From contig NC_044919.1 in the NCBI RefSeq assembly GCF_003576645.1, positions 30,322,222 through 30,386,221 on the forward strand: a DNA stretch of 64,000 bases, read 5' to 3'. The position numbers were made by a program, and so were the translations under genes. Numbering within the stretch: the stretch's first letter is position 1; every line of letters begins with the position of its first letter. The stretch is from Ipomoea triloba. Its lineage: Eukaryota; Streptophyta; Magnoliopsida; Solanales; Convolvulaceae. The notes below the pieces were generated by a model. That model ran no database searches and was not told the origin of the DNA. It saw nothing but the letters and a program-made list of their open reading frames with translations. Of the stretch, positions 37,845 through 49,874 are shown piece after piece.

Positions 37845-39163
37845 TCCTGCAGCCACTCGACTTTATCTTTGACTCCTCTATCGACTCCATTGAACACGAA
37901 GTCATTCCTCCACTTCCACAGCCACCACATCGTGATCGCGAACCTTGCACTCCTTCTCTTACTTCTTTGTCCACTGCATTTACCTGTTAAGTTAGCAATT
38001 AGCCATTGATCGAAGTTCATTTGTCCATACATACCTGTGTTCTCAGCCATGTTGATGCTCCTCCAAATTTCCTTTGCTGCTGGGCATTTTCTGATGATGT
38101 GGTCTACATCCTCTGTCTCAGCGCCACAGACATCGCATCTTTCATCGGGAGTGAATCCTCTCTTCTTTCTTTGTGCATTACACATGATCTTTTTATGTTT
38201 GACTAGCCATACGAAGGAGCGGATTCTATTAGGAACCCTAAGCTTCCAAATATCCTCCCACCCTTCCAGTTCGTTCTTCTGCTCCTGTGGGATCGATTCG
38301 TAGGCTGACTTCGTGGAGAACAGGTTGTCATTGGTGTGTCCCCATCCCATCCTATCCTTTTTGTTCTCGTCATTTAAGATCACCTTAGCAGCTATCTCGT
38401 TTCTCTTGTCCGGGTGCAGCGCGATGTCGATCTTGTCCCAGTCCCATGTACCCCTCTCGTTCCACATCTCCGCCACTTTCATGTTATTAACGTGGTGATT
38501 TTTCCCCTGTAATGTTAAATTGACATTTTTGTCCTTAAAAATAACTATTTCAATTATTTTTCTTCTCCAACAAATTATTACTTATATGTATGGATGATCA
38601 CGATTCAGTTCGAACCTAACCAAACACTGTTGCAATCATGCCGAAATAATATGGACGGTTCCGGTTACGATTCAGAACCGAAAAAATAAAACAAAATAAT
38701 TGTTGAACTGTGAATTGGAACTGAACCACAATCATATATAGTGAAAATGATCAAACACTTATTTTGATAAATCGCTACGATTCGGTTCCAATTTCGATTT
38801 TGAACCACCAATAAAAACTTATTGATTTATTTATTTATTTTTATAATTTTATTTCTTATTTTAAAATAATCTAAATTCAACAATTATTTATTTTATTTTT
38901 TCAATTCTGAATCGTAACTGTAACGACATACTATTTAGGTTCAATTGCTACAGTGTTCGATTATATTCGTATCGAACCGTGATCTTCCATACATATTAGT
39001 AATAATTAGTTGGACAATAAAAATAAATAAATAGTTATTTTAAGGGTAAAAATGTCAATTTAACATTACAGGTGGGAAAACTGTCACTTTTAAAATAACT
39101 CGGGGGAAAAAACTGTCACTTTAATAACTTAGGGGGGGAAAATGCCATTTTCCCTAAATAATA

Positions 39164-40671
39164 AAAACACACAAGAAATCAATAATTAATAAAAAGTATA
39201 TACATAAAAAATTAAAGAAACTTTTGAATTTAAATAAAACACGTGATGCATAGAAATAAGGTAAATATGTGTGTGTGTGTGTGTGTGTAATAATTTTTTT
39301 AAAGAACAATTAAGCGAGGGCAAAAATAGTACTTGTATGTTGTATCCTTATTATAATAATATATACGTATTAAAAACTCGGAGTTGGGGCCCCCGCCCCC
39401 AAATTAAAGGTACTTCCTCCTCTAGCTTTGAAGGTTTCTTATCAATCAAACATGAGAATGTAAGAGGTTGCATGTCCATATCAGATGGATATATACATTG
39501 CCACATGCATTTTCCTAAACTTTCGTACACCTAGAAATTAGTATCTCGTTAACTGTACTTAAAGCATCTTAGAGATGGAGCAACAGGGAGATGTTTAGAC
39601 CACGGTACACACCTTTACATTACCACTCAAAAACAGCCACTCTTCCACATTAAAGAGTAATTTTTGTAAGTGACAATTGTAAGAGTGTTTAAAATTTCCA
39701 TAATTGTATTTGCATTTTGTCCAAAAAAATATATATTAAATTATGCTAGTAACCTCATGCTTTGTTGCACACACGTGTAGCGTGTAACACATGCCTTGTT
39801 AACGCACCGTTGAATAAGGAATAGTGGCATATAAAAGATTTGAGAGGGATAATTGAATTCCAAGAATAGATAATTCTACCTTTTTCACAGGCGTCTAGTT
39901 GGTCCTAATGCGGGAGTTTTGTTTTCAACACTTCTCTATCATGAAAACCAATCGGTTGGTTTTATGTTTGTCCAGTACAAACATTAGCATTTACTCCATG
40001 TCAAAAAAAAAATTATAATATAAATCCTTCAACAGAACCCTTTCATAAACAATGATTTACTCCACCATTGTCGTAGTCCTGTCGAGATGGTGAAGGATTC
40101 TCGATTGGTCATTATTGACCCTGTACTCAAGTCAAATTCTTCTAAATACCCTGGCATATATTGGCATTCTTTTCAGAGTTTCTGATAGCAAATATTAATA
40201 ATATGCCCGTAAAAGAAACTTCACTTCGGCTTCTCTTTTGAGATATTTATGGCATAAGATTCATTGACCCAAAGTGTAGGTAACAGCTACAGGCTTTCCT
40301 GTAAATCAAAGAATAAGTAGCCAAAGAAATAAAAGAGACAAGGGAACAAACACATCTGATCCTCTGAATGTGTCCTTAATTTTGGTTTGAAAACCAACCA
40401 ATAAAACCACCTGTCTTTTCCAGAATAACAGAAATCTTCTCAACAATATACAGACATCAGGTTGCTGAAAAAGAAAACTACTCTTTATTATTCCCTGGTT
40501 TGTTTCAGGGAAAAATAAGGCTCTTAAACAGTAGCCATTAACCTTTGGTCAACTGATTCAAAATGTTATTCTGGAAAAGAATTTATATCATATGCTGAAC
40601 AAATGATGGGCAACAAACAAATACCTGTTCTCACAATGACAATTGTGTTCAAACTGAATATCCAAACAACC
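39164..40671. other. intergenic / NDUFA9 3' flank
   Basis: AT-rich, with a (GT)n run near 39270. The last few hundred bases are likely the 3' UTR of the minus-strand complex I subunit gene. No gene recognised. Confidence 0.45.
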
Positions 40672-43600
40672 TCATGGATAGGAATCGGGAGATATTTTTT
40701 CACTAACTGTAGAGCCATATTGTGGTCCACCTTTACGGTATTGGATAAGATACTCAACTGGATATCCCTTCAGTTTGTGTGGGACAATTCCAAGATCTTC
40801 AAATGTTAAAGCTGTGAAACAATTATAGTTAAAATGCATGAGATGGAAGTTGTAGATTTGAACATCATAACGTTACAGGATACAAATTTATGTATGAAAT
40901 AACATGGATACAATGACATACCATTTTCTGACACAATTGTATCAGTGGTAAGGGCCTCAATCACATCCAAATTAAATATTGATGGAGTTGGCAGTGGAAA
41001 GGGAACTTTCTTGAGCAGTAGCTCTCGAGGTGTTGCGATTGCCTGAACCAACAAAGGAAAACATTTAAACATGTGTCAATGAGTATAACTACTCAACTTC
41101 AGCTGCATTGGCAGATGAACAACTTTCATTGTAAGTTTTATAAGCAAGCTCAATGGCCTTATATATCATAACAGATATCCGTAGCGGCAAATACTATCTT
41201 CCATCACAAAGTTACAGCTTTTACCAAAAGAACTTGCCATAGGTTACTAACACATAAAGGCATAAAAGTCACAAGACATGAAAAAAGCAACAGAAAAGAA
41301 AGGACCACGTTTTATGAACTGGTTAAGGCCACCAAAATATGGCATAACTTTGCATAGCTTAAATAGGGTACCTTTTAGCAAATATACTCACCTTAGCAAT
41401 TGGGAAAGGAACCTTCACATAGCGAGGCCATTCACGGATCATGTCGTACATAAGCTCAGCCTACAGTAACATTAGTTTCCTAAAACTGGTGCCTTACAAA
41501 TTAATGAGCAAAATAAAAGGAGATGAGATTTTTTTTATTTTTTTTTTTAAAGGAGAAGAGCAATTGGGAATTGACCAATTGGTGCACTGTGTAAATCTCT
41601 GGTCCACCAAGTTCATAAACGTTTCCCATGCTGGTACCATCGTCTTTCAATGAAGCAATAATTGCAGAGGCAACATCAGCAACATATACTGGTTGAATCC
41701 TGCAAAAATGCAGTTTTAGCACCATGACTATTAAAGGATCAGAATTATTGTGGGCCAAAGCAATAAAAAATACTGTCAGATGCATACTTTGTAGTACCAC
41801 CTCCAATAAGTGGCAGGAAGCCATAATTTTTTGCAAATTGTGCCCATGGATTCAAAATCCTATCCTCAGTACCAATCATCACAGCAGGTTTCAATATTGT
41901 TGCCTGAGGATTTGCAAGTCAATAACTTTGTTTCAGGAATATGGAAACACTTTTATGATCAATAATGGGCAAACTGCAGTTCACATTATTAATTTATCAC
42001 ATTATCCTTTCATACAATTTTCTCAATAAGAATTGAAGCTGCCAACAAGGGACAAATTTAAAGATAGCTAAAGTGTAGCATTATCGCGAATAGGAGAATC
42101 TACACATGAATGTGTTTTACCTCTGGAATTTCTCTTAAAACAGCTTGTTCAGCTATAGCTTTCGCTCTGCGCATTCTGGAGGGAGATGTTGGAGATGCCC
42201 CCAAACACGAAACCTGTATAAATCTCATGATTCCACCGTGTTCTTTTGAAATCTGCAAAAACAAGGGTAGAACAACTCACTACTCAGTACTCAGTGAAGA
42301 TAAAAAATGACAAAGGAACTGAAAAGTAACTTGCTTATCATACAAAAGAAGAAGAATGAGCAACTTAACAGGAGAATGGTAAAATGTGTAATCAAATTGT
42401 TATCACTTATAATATAAGAGCTATAAGAGGTAAGTGAATCCACCATCACATGTGATCTTCTGGTGTAGAAAACTTGATTGTATAAGCACACTTTTTCATT
42501 TACCCAAAGGCCAATTATAATTTAATAATCAGGATGAAATGCTGTTTCGCACAACTATACTCCTCAAGCATTATAAATCTCAATTTGAATATTTTCAATA
42601 CTGGGTACAAAGTATTACTGAGGAAATGAATTGAATTAACAGAGTTAAGAAAAAACCAAAATCAGTGCAGGAGCCTACTGCTGCAAGCTGTTCAGCCATA
42701 TAGTGGTTCACTTCCTCAAAGCTATAATTCCTTGTCTCATATTCCCTCCCTGTTAACCATCTTTTTAATGAGAAAAGCAGTTATATCATGCATAGACTCA
42801 TATACTGTCAACATTCAAATCATATAAGACATACCAATAAGATTGATTACAACATTAGCCTTTGCCACCACTGCTTTAACTGAACTCTCATCTCTAGGGT
42901 TGTATTTCATTGGAACAATCTGCATAAGATAACATAGAGATCACAATAGTCCATTGAATGGCAAGGTATAATAATTCTAACATAGAAATCAAGATAATCA
43001 ATTAAATGGGGAGGTACAATAAGTCTATCCACTAGAACACATAAGGTATCAAATTGTAGAATTCAAGCCAATCTACCTGACCCAAATCGCCCATTAACTT
43101 GAGATGACGATGACAGTCCTCAGATCCTCGGAAAGGTACCAAAACTTGAGAACCCATTTTAGCTGGGACAAAAAGTTCAATAAATATTTAGCATTTACCT
43201 TAACCATGTGAAATCTTATCCATCAATTTAGAGATGGCACATTCATACAACGATACAAAAATCAATAGGAAGCATACCAAGCTGCTGCACAAGATACCGC
43301 CCAAGAAACCCAGTAGCACCAAAAACGGTAGCAACAATTCCACTGCCAGAGACAGGACATTGACCTCCATTAGCATGGGATGGGAGTAATGGTATTTTGA
43401 GGTGATTGTACCAGTTTCAATAATTGTTAACAGAGTTAATTCCAGAAATGGTCCCTTGACTATTGGCGTTTACCAATTTTTATTCCCGACTTTCAATTGG
43501 AACATAAATGTTCCCTTCTTTTACCAATTTTCATTATCGACTTTCAATTTGACCATAAATGGTCCCTTGACTATTGATTTTGTTCCAGAATTGGTTCTTC

Positions 43601-44476
43601 AGTTAAATATTCGTTTGTTAAGTGTTAAATTTAAGGGTAAGAATGTAAAAATTGACTTGTTGAGATGGGAAAATTGGGTTCATAAACCTAATACATTGGG
43701 TTCATCATTAGTGGGAATGTGAAGAATAGGTTGATGCATAAGCCAATTTGAACAAGACTATTGATAAAGCTCTACAACAAATTTGAGGCGATTATATTAT
43801 TTGTTTCATCACCTTTAAATATGCAAATTTGGAGAGGCAATTCTGCTAGCTAATTTTTACATTATTACCATGTTTACTTAATGGGTATTTAACCGGAGGA
43901 CCAATTTTGGAACAAAATAAATAGTCAAGGGACCATTTATAATCATATTGAAAGTGGATGATGAAAATTGTTAAAGGTCAATAGTCAATGTACCATTTAT
44001 GTTCCAATTGAAAGTTGAAAGTCTGATAAAAATTGGTAAATGTAAATAATCAAGACCATTCCTAGAATTAACTCTTGTTAACATAACTAATAACTAAGAT
44101 AAGCATAAAAAAATTACTACAACTGGAAAAAAAAAAACAATAATAATAATAATAATAATGAAGTACAGATTCTAGAATTTAGAAACGTATGGAGTAGTAC
44201 TTTAAAGTAAACAGAACCGAGTTAATAGAAAAGTGGATCAAACAGTAACAGAACATCAAAAACGAAATTAGAAATGACGATAAGCATAAATGAGGTTCGA
44301 GATAACGCATAACCTAACAGACGATCTACCGCCAGTTCCTTTCCGGACCAGATGCCCAACACCTTTAGAGGCTGTGAGCGTAGATGCATATCGTGGAGTA
44401 TCAATTCCATCTGGAATCAAAAACACTCGCAAATCAAACAATGAAAACCAATAATTATAAAAAAAAAAAACAAAAA

Positions 44477-44508
<32 letters not shown>

Positions 44509-44691
44509 CGAACGCATGTATAAACAGTACTGCATATTTATATGTATATGTTTAGCCCTAAAACGTGGAGAGAGAGAGAGAGAGAGAGAGCAGGTACAGT
44601 AATCGGAGAGGAGATCGAAAGACTTGAAAGCTGAAACTGAATGTGAAGGTTTGAGATATTGGTGCCCTAATCGCCTCGTTACAGCCTGCAT
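40672..44691 (-). CDS. NDUFA9: NADH dehydrogenase 1 alpha subcomplex subunit 9 (NDUFA9, 39-kDa complex I subunit), mitochondrial
   Basis: Twelve exons on the minus strand join in frame to 399 aa: 44691-44598, 44410-44314, 43342-43278, 43162-43077, 42919-42835, 42749-42679, 42252-42121, 41903-41788, 41699-41576, 41460-41392, 41042-40922, 40811-40672. The Arg/Ser-rich N-terminus looks like a mitochondrial presequence. An atypical short-chain dehydrogenase Rossmann fold follows, with nucleotide loop [14 protein letters not shown], then [45 protein letters not shown], and C-terminal [20 protein letters not shown]. It is an accessory subunit of respiratory complex I that binds NADPH. The exon 9 donor (TTG|GTCAAT) is weak but is the only one fitting the frame. 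Intron 2 hosts a Mutator-like element. Confidence 0.92.
43424..44083. mobile_element. small Mutator-like MITE in NDUFA9 intron 2
   Basis: Body 43433-44074 (642 bp) is flanked by the perfect 9-bp repeat TTGTTAACA (43424-43432 and 44075-44083). The termini GAGTTAATTCCAG and GAATTAACTC are inverted, and long inverted arms carry 'tggtcccttgactatt' and its reverse complement. No coding capacity. It lies wholly inside the intron and away from the splice sites. Confidence 0.85.
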
Positions 44692-46275
44692 CGTTCCTCA
44701 ATGCCAAGCGATTGTCCTCCTGCGATAATTTGGTAACAGCAGGTGTATGCTGACTGCTGAGGGGACGATAGTCGATACTGCTATCTTGCACCTGCGAGGT
44801 TTTATTCCTTGAAATGTACTGAGTGGTAGATTTTTACGTTCTTTTCGAATGAAAGTCAGAATAATAACAGTAGCGAGTGCATTTTAGCCAAAAAAAAAAA
44901 ACAAAACAAAATCCAAAACTGACTTTCGCGAGCTATTTTTCAAATTTTTCTATGTTTGAGTGTTTAAGAAAATGAAAAATAAAGTCAAAGAAAAATATTA
45001 ATTCTAGTCAAAATAATTTAAAAATAATAATTTGATATAGAATGTCTTCCTAAATTTTTAGACATAAAATATCTTTTTAAATCCTTATTTTCTTGTATTT
45101 ATTTTCTTTTTTATATCTTTTCAAACTAATCTCCAAATTATTATTACTATCACCACCACCTACCATGCTACCATCACCAACACGACCACGATTAATCTGG
45201 ATCTTTCATACCGTCTTCGTGTATGGTTATGATTTTTTTTAGATTTGTTGAATTATTTACATATATTTCTGGATAAATGAATTATTAATTTTTTTATGCA
45301 TTCAAAATCCTAATATTATTATTTGTGAATGTGTATGCGTGATTTTAGGAGGCATACTTTTTGTATAATTGTATTTTGGTAGGATTGTATACTTCAAATT
45401 TCATATGTGTGCACTTTGTATTCCATCCGTGTACATTATAGAATAGATTCATGTATATATGTAAATGTTTGTAACTTTGTATATGGGGTTAAGGTATATA
45501 TGTTTAAAGCTTAAGATGCATCGCTTTATAGTTTAATGTGCATCATATCAGTTTAACTATTAGGCGTATGTTTAAATTGTAAGGTGCATTATTTTTCAGT
45601 TTAAAGTGCATAATTTCAAAGAAGCTTATGGTGATTCAATTTGAGACACTTGATCATGTGCGCTTAAAAAAAAACATCCAATTTGAACCATCCTCTTATA
45701 TATATATATATATATGCATTTAATTTTGTATTGTGTACTACTACATCTATAGGATGGCATAAAATAAAGTGCGAGTAGCTTATGCATTACACCACTTTAT
45801 TCATTTTAGTTATCGTGATAATAAAGGTAGGATCACCTTTATTTGTTGTTTTGTTTTGATAAAGTTTTACTAGACTCCACTCAAACTCGATCTCATAAAC
45901 TCCTATGTGGAAGAGTCACCATATGCCATTTGAGCACAAGGTGTTTGGTGGTATTTATACACCTTAAACTGCCAATAAATGATTGCATTATCACACCTAA
46001 TTATTACACAAGAGTAATTACTATAGTTGTTGTGGTTGTCACCACTATTGCAAAAATCCGCCTAGGCACCAACCTAGGCGCTAGGCGCTCCTAGACCGAA
46101 GCGAATAGCTCCCTAGGCGTCCGCCTAGGTGGCCGGCCGCCTAGTGCCTAACTCGGCCGATTGGGCCGAATTTGACCGAGTTAACTTGCGCTAACTTGAG
46201 CGAGTCAGCCTTGTTAATTTTATTATTATATTTATATATATTTAAATTTATTTATTTATGTAAGTAAGAGAAGTA

Positions 46276-46277
<2 letters not shown>
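44692..46277. other. NDUFA9 upstream region and repeat debris
   Basis: Promoter region up to about 44900, then AT-rich DNA. 45490-45700 is a decayed relative of the family-B element ('aaagcttaagatgc', 'gtgcatcat', ending in a TA tract). 46040-46215 is a GC-rich dispersed repeat with 'cgcctaggc' words, related inversely to SDD1 intron 1. Confidence 0.5.

Positions 46278-46360
<83 letters not shown>
46278..46360. repeat. (TA)n microsatellite
   Basis: About 80 bases of pure TA next to the second family-A element. Confidence 0.9.
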
Positions 46361-46362
<2 letters not shown>

Positions 46363-47192
46363 ATCGCGTTCAAATGCGTACTGGCCGCCCATGAGAGAAA
46401 TGCGGACGAATCACAACGCGACACGTGTCCGGAATGTAGTTGCACCTAACGTTATAACTAGGTGCACGTTATGTTATAACTAGGTGCACATAGGTGCACA
46501 CAGGTGCACACAGGTGCATAAATGTTAACAAGGTAAATTATTTCATTTACTTGCACCTGTAAATGAAAATAGGTGCACACGTGCAAGTAAAATGTATTAC
46601 AAGTGCAATTAAATTGTACAATGAGCATCAATACTAAGTGCACCTAATGTTATAACTAGGTGCACCTAATGCTATAACTAGGTGCACATAGGTTGCAACC
46701 AGGTGCATGAATGTTAACAAAGTAAATTACTTGCACAAGTGCAAGTAAAATGTATTGCAGATGTAAGTAAAATGTATTACAGGTGCAAGTGAATTGTATA
46801 ATGAGCATTAATACTAAGTGCACCTAATGTTATAACTAGATGCACCTAATGTTATAACTAGGTGCAACCTATGTTAAAACTAGGTGCACCTAGGTTGCAC
46901 CCAGGTGCATGAATATTAACAAGGTAAATTACTTGCATTTGTAAGTGAAAGTATTTGCGAAAGTAGGTGCATGAATATTAATAAGGTAAATTACTTGCAC
47001 TTGTAAGTGAAAAATATGTGCGAAAACATGTGCACTTGTAAGTGAAACTAGGTGCACCAAAGTTTCAGTTATTTACGAAAATACCACCGAGTCATTTTTT
47101 TAAAATTGCATCTAATTCGTTGATCTGGACACGTGGACGGCTGTGGAGCGTTCTCATTTCTTATCTGGGCAGCAGTTCGCATGGGAGTGCAT

Positions 47193-47195
<3 letters not shown>
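46361..47195 (-). mobile_element. (TA)n-associated non-autonomous element, family A, copy 2
   Basis: Inverted relative of 26396-27187: starts 'agatcgcgttcaaatgcg', contains the same 'ataactaggtgcac' words, and ends 'gtgcatccctatata'. It is diverged by many substitutions, so it is a true second copy and not an assembly duplicate. TA tracts border both ends. Confidence 0.6.
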
Positions 47196-47272
<77 letters not shown>

Positions 47273-47285
47273 NATATATATGTAT
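47196..47285. repeat. (TA)n microsatellite with a single N at 47273
   Basis: A long TA tract interrupted by one N, probably an assembly join inside the microsatellite. Confidence 0.85.
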
Positions 47286-47379
47286 GTATACATATATATA
47301 CTAAGACATACACCCACACACATGAACTATTTTTTTGTGCGCTAGTCTACCGCTCGACTAGCGCCTGGCGCCACTACGA

Positions 47380-47720
47380 CCATGGTTGTCACTAATCCAA
47401 CATCCGCGAGTAAGGCTGTTGGACTTGACCATATATCGACCTCCGCCCAACAATCCCCTAACTACACAGTTGTTGCTCTTGTTGGGACTCGAACCCATGA
47501 CCTGGCTCTAATACCTCTTATTAGGATCACGTGTTTATCATTATGTCAAAAGCGATAACGAATACGCAACTTTATTTTCTTATAGACCACCATACCCCGC
47601 CATCACATTTTTGAGAGGTAATGTGCTGAACTTGACCATTCACTGACATTCATCCAACAATCCTCTAACCATCAATTAATAGACTTAGTCATTTACCGAC
47701 CTTCGTCCAACACTACTATA
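47380..47720 (-). repeat. dispersed repeat with a tRNA-like or PBS-like motif
   Basis: The minus strand reads 'ttagagccaggtcatggg' followed by 'ttcgagtccc', like a tRNA B box or the region after a copia-type primer site. Related text ('ggcggagg', 'aagtccaac', 'aggggatt') lies in the receptor-kinase intron at about 15770-15850. Either a SINE or TRIM-like remnant. Confidence 0.35.
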
Positions 47721-48202
47721 CATATTGCTTAACTCTAACAAACTACACTTAGAGCATCACCATATTTACATTTTTGTGGATTTTTAGAATAGTAAAAAGA
47801 AGAAGAAATGGTTTTTACCTAATGAACATGGTGGGGTTTTCTTGATTTTTACTCCTACATTAAACAAAAAAAAAAAAAAAAAAAAAGGACTTAGTGAGAC
47901 ACGCAAGTCTCACTATCCACCCTAGCGCCCGCGCCCGCGCCCGCTTGGGAGATTGAGCGTGGCTGCCAGCTGACGGTCACTCTCAATCTTTATTTGTTTT
48001 TTTTTTTTTTTTAAATCTTCTTTTTGTTTTTGCGAGACATATTTTTTTTTAATTTAACTTGTTTTTTTTTATTGTTGTTGTAAAAATTTTCACAAAATTC
48101 AAATATGTAATATATTTATTTGAAATTCAAAATGATTGAAATAAATAGAGTAACAACAGTAAATTAATTTAAATGTTTGTAATTATCATTTTAGTTAAAT
48201 GT
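47721..48202. other. intergenic, low-complexity
   Basis: A/T homopolymer runs (47865-47886 and 48000-48012) and a GC-rich patch at 47920-47970. It opens with 'agagcatcac', a MITE-like end, but no matching end was found. Confidence 0.4.
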
Positions 48203-48897
48203 AGGTAATGGACAATACACTAGGCTTGGCCCACATGAACCGGCCTAAGAAAGTAAATGGATCAAGAAGACCCAATAAAGAGACTAAACACATAACTATT
48301 GAAGAGTTCAATAAGGATTGGACTTAGCACTTATAAAATGAGTAAGATTAGAACTTTTTTTTTTTTAGAATAAAAGCTGAATATCATTAATTAAGATCCA
48401 AGCTCAAAACATGAGCAATGGACGAAAACAGAGTAAAGAAGCAGTCCATACGGTCAGTCATTGACAAGGCTCCCTTAGCTAAACAATAGGCAACCCTGTT
48501 CGCAGACCGTTTAGCAAACAAAAAGCTTAAGTTGACAAAACTAGAAGCTATGTATCTAATATCATCAAGGATGAGATCAAAATATGATGTAGAATTAAAA
48601 GTATGGAGGATGCCATTGATGGCTTGCTGGCAGTCGCTCTCGACAAGAAGATTATCCACACCAAGGTCCTTCATCCATTTTAAAGCTTCGCGAATGCCCA
48701 TTGGTTCTGCCTCAACTGGTGTAAAGGAACTCCCAATATGAGGCTGTTCAGGATTATTCCTTGTAGGGCCCTATGCCCAAAATATATATAAATAGAGGTG
48801 TGGAGGGAGTGGAAGCAATTCTAAGCAATACAATACATATGTTATCTCCATATATTTTCCCTACATTTTTCTATATTCTCGCTATTTTAACAGGTTG
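48203..48897. mobile_element. possible solo LTR interrupted by a LINE fragment
   Basis: TGTAGGTAATGG at 48203 and TATTTTAACA ending at 48897 look like LTR ends (TG...CA), with a TATA-like 'atataaatag' inside. No matching target duplication was found. The middle is occupied by the LINE fragment at 48353-48760. Tentative. Confidence 0.3.
48353..48760 (-). mobile_element. LINE 3' fragment with RNase H remnant
   Basis: The minus frame 48701-48387 codes the C-terminal half of a plant LINE RNase H domain (MGIREALKWMKDLG, LLVESDCQQAINGI, FAKRSANRVAYCLA). It is followed by 'ttcagcttttattc' and a poly-A tail at 48366-48353. 5'-truncated, as is usual for dead LINE copies. Confidence 0.75.
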
Positions 48898-49814
48898 GCC
48901 TGCCTTTGACTACCCAAAAGTCATAAAACCAAAAGTAGGTATGTATATTTTAATTAATTTTTATTACAAGGCGTTTGGTTGAATGTAATTGAATTGTACT
49001 TCAATGAAAGCCTCAATTACATTGTTTGGTTGGATGAAATGCAATTCTCTCATTTTTTTTGAATTGCAATTCATTGAGTATCCCCTTGAATTGCAATTAA
49101 ATGCTTGTGGAAAAAGAAAAAATATAAGAGAAGACAAAAGTATCATGGGTGATTGTTATTTTTATTACTCCGTATTACATAATGACATTTTAGTCTTTAT
49201 ACCATTTTTTCCTTTTTTTATTCTCAATAATTATATTTTTCCCTGCCAAACAATATAATTTAAATTCCTACATTATTCCTACCTTCCACCGAATCGCAAT
49301 TCATTTTCTTTTTAATTCCCTCCTCCAAATCAAACACCCGATTAGTTCGTGATCCACATCATTCACAACTTGTACATGGAGCAAAGTTAAAACATTGTTG
49401 TTTAATGTTTTTTTTTTCGTATTTTTTTTTTATGAAGTTGTTTAATGTTTCTTAATTCTTAATTTTTGTAAAAGTTGTACTCCGTAAATGAAATTCCATG
49501 TACTCCATGTACTGATGTACAAGCGAGCCCGAATGAGTTCACTCACCGAGTAACGAGTGGAGACTCGCGATTGAGCCGTACCTTGCTCCGAACAAAAAAG
49601 ACCAGATAGTCAAGGTGACGAAACATCAAATATTTCTGCAAGAGTGCAACTTCGAAGCCCTTTCCTTTCCCCTTTCAAAACGACGAATCTCATCTCATTT
49701 TCATCTGTCCAGTTTTGGAAAGCTAGGGTTTATTAAGTTCCCCAATCAATCGGAGAATCGGGAAACCCAATTTTGCCCTAGATTACGCGCGCGGGAGAAC
49801 GGGAGGGAGAAGAA
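48898..49814. other. intergenic / RIN13 upstream region
   Basis: AT-rich. About 48970-49100 contains short palindromic passages around 'gaattgcaatt'. The final ~200 bases are the probable promoter and 5' UTR of the next gene. Confidence 0.45.
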
Positions 49815-49874
49815 ATGAAAGCTTTGAGCGGTCTGACGGCGAAATTCAGGAAGAACCCTGCTCATGTACTCTGA
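49815..49874 (+). CDS. 19-codon uORF overlapping the RIN13-like start codon
   Basis: ATG at 49815 opens 19 codons (MKALSGLTAKFRKNPAHVL). Its TGA (49872-49874) shares its final A with the ATG of the main frame, in the arrangement TGATG. It has a purine-rich context (AGAAATGA). Such overlap suits termination-reinitiation or translational repression of the main frame. It could be chance; no protein evidence. Confidence 0.5.
   Translation: MKALSGLTAKFRKNPAHVL

Larger units (their letters stand above)
34330..38485 (-). mobile_element. 5'-truncated LINE fragment (zf-RVT plus RNase H), split by a copia element
   Basis: On the minus strand, 38482 to about 37850 codes a reverse-transcriptase zinc-binding (zf-RVT) domain with the CDVCGAETEDVDHIIRKC motif. 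After the copia insertion the frame continues at about 34964-34373 with an RNase H domain; the D-E-D-D residues are visible in INTDGG, EPEAWG, ETDCSK and NKAADMLA. Removing the copia element and one TCCTG copy makes the two parts contiguous. No reverse transcriptase palm remains. A short GTTATT repeat at both outer edges may be the LINE target duplication. Confidence 0.75.
34258..39163. mobile_element. Mutator-like element with 9-bp TSD, host to nested LINE and copia insertions
   Basis: Body 34267-39154 (4888 bp) lies between perfect 9-bp direct repeats TAAATAATA (34258-34266 and 39155-39163). Its termini, GGGAAAATGACATTTT and the inverse of the right end (GGGAAAATGGCATTTT), form inverted repeats that share 'tccccc...gttattt' blocks. 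Segments 38490-38600 and 38976-39090 are inverted copies of each other, so the original element was a fold-back with ~250-bp arms; the left arm is interrupted by about 4.1 kb of LINE DNA. No Mutator transposase is present. Confidence 0.75.

Noticed and set aside
34373..38482. A host gene with RNase H domain
   Set aside because: The RNase H and zf-RVT domains are contiguous LINE parts split by a copia element, not a plant gene.
46248..47395. Frames with long Tyr-Ile runs
   Set aside because: Direct translation of (TA)n microsatellites, some crossing an N.
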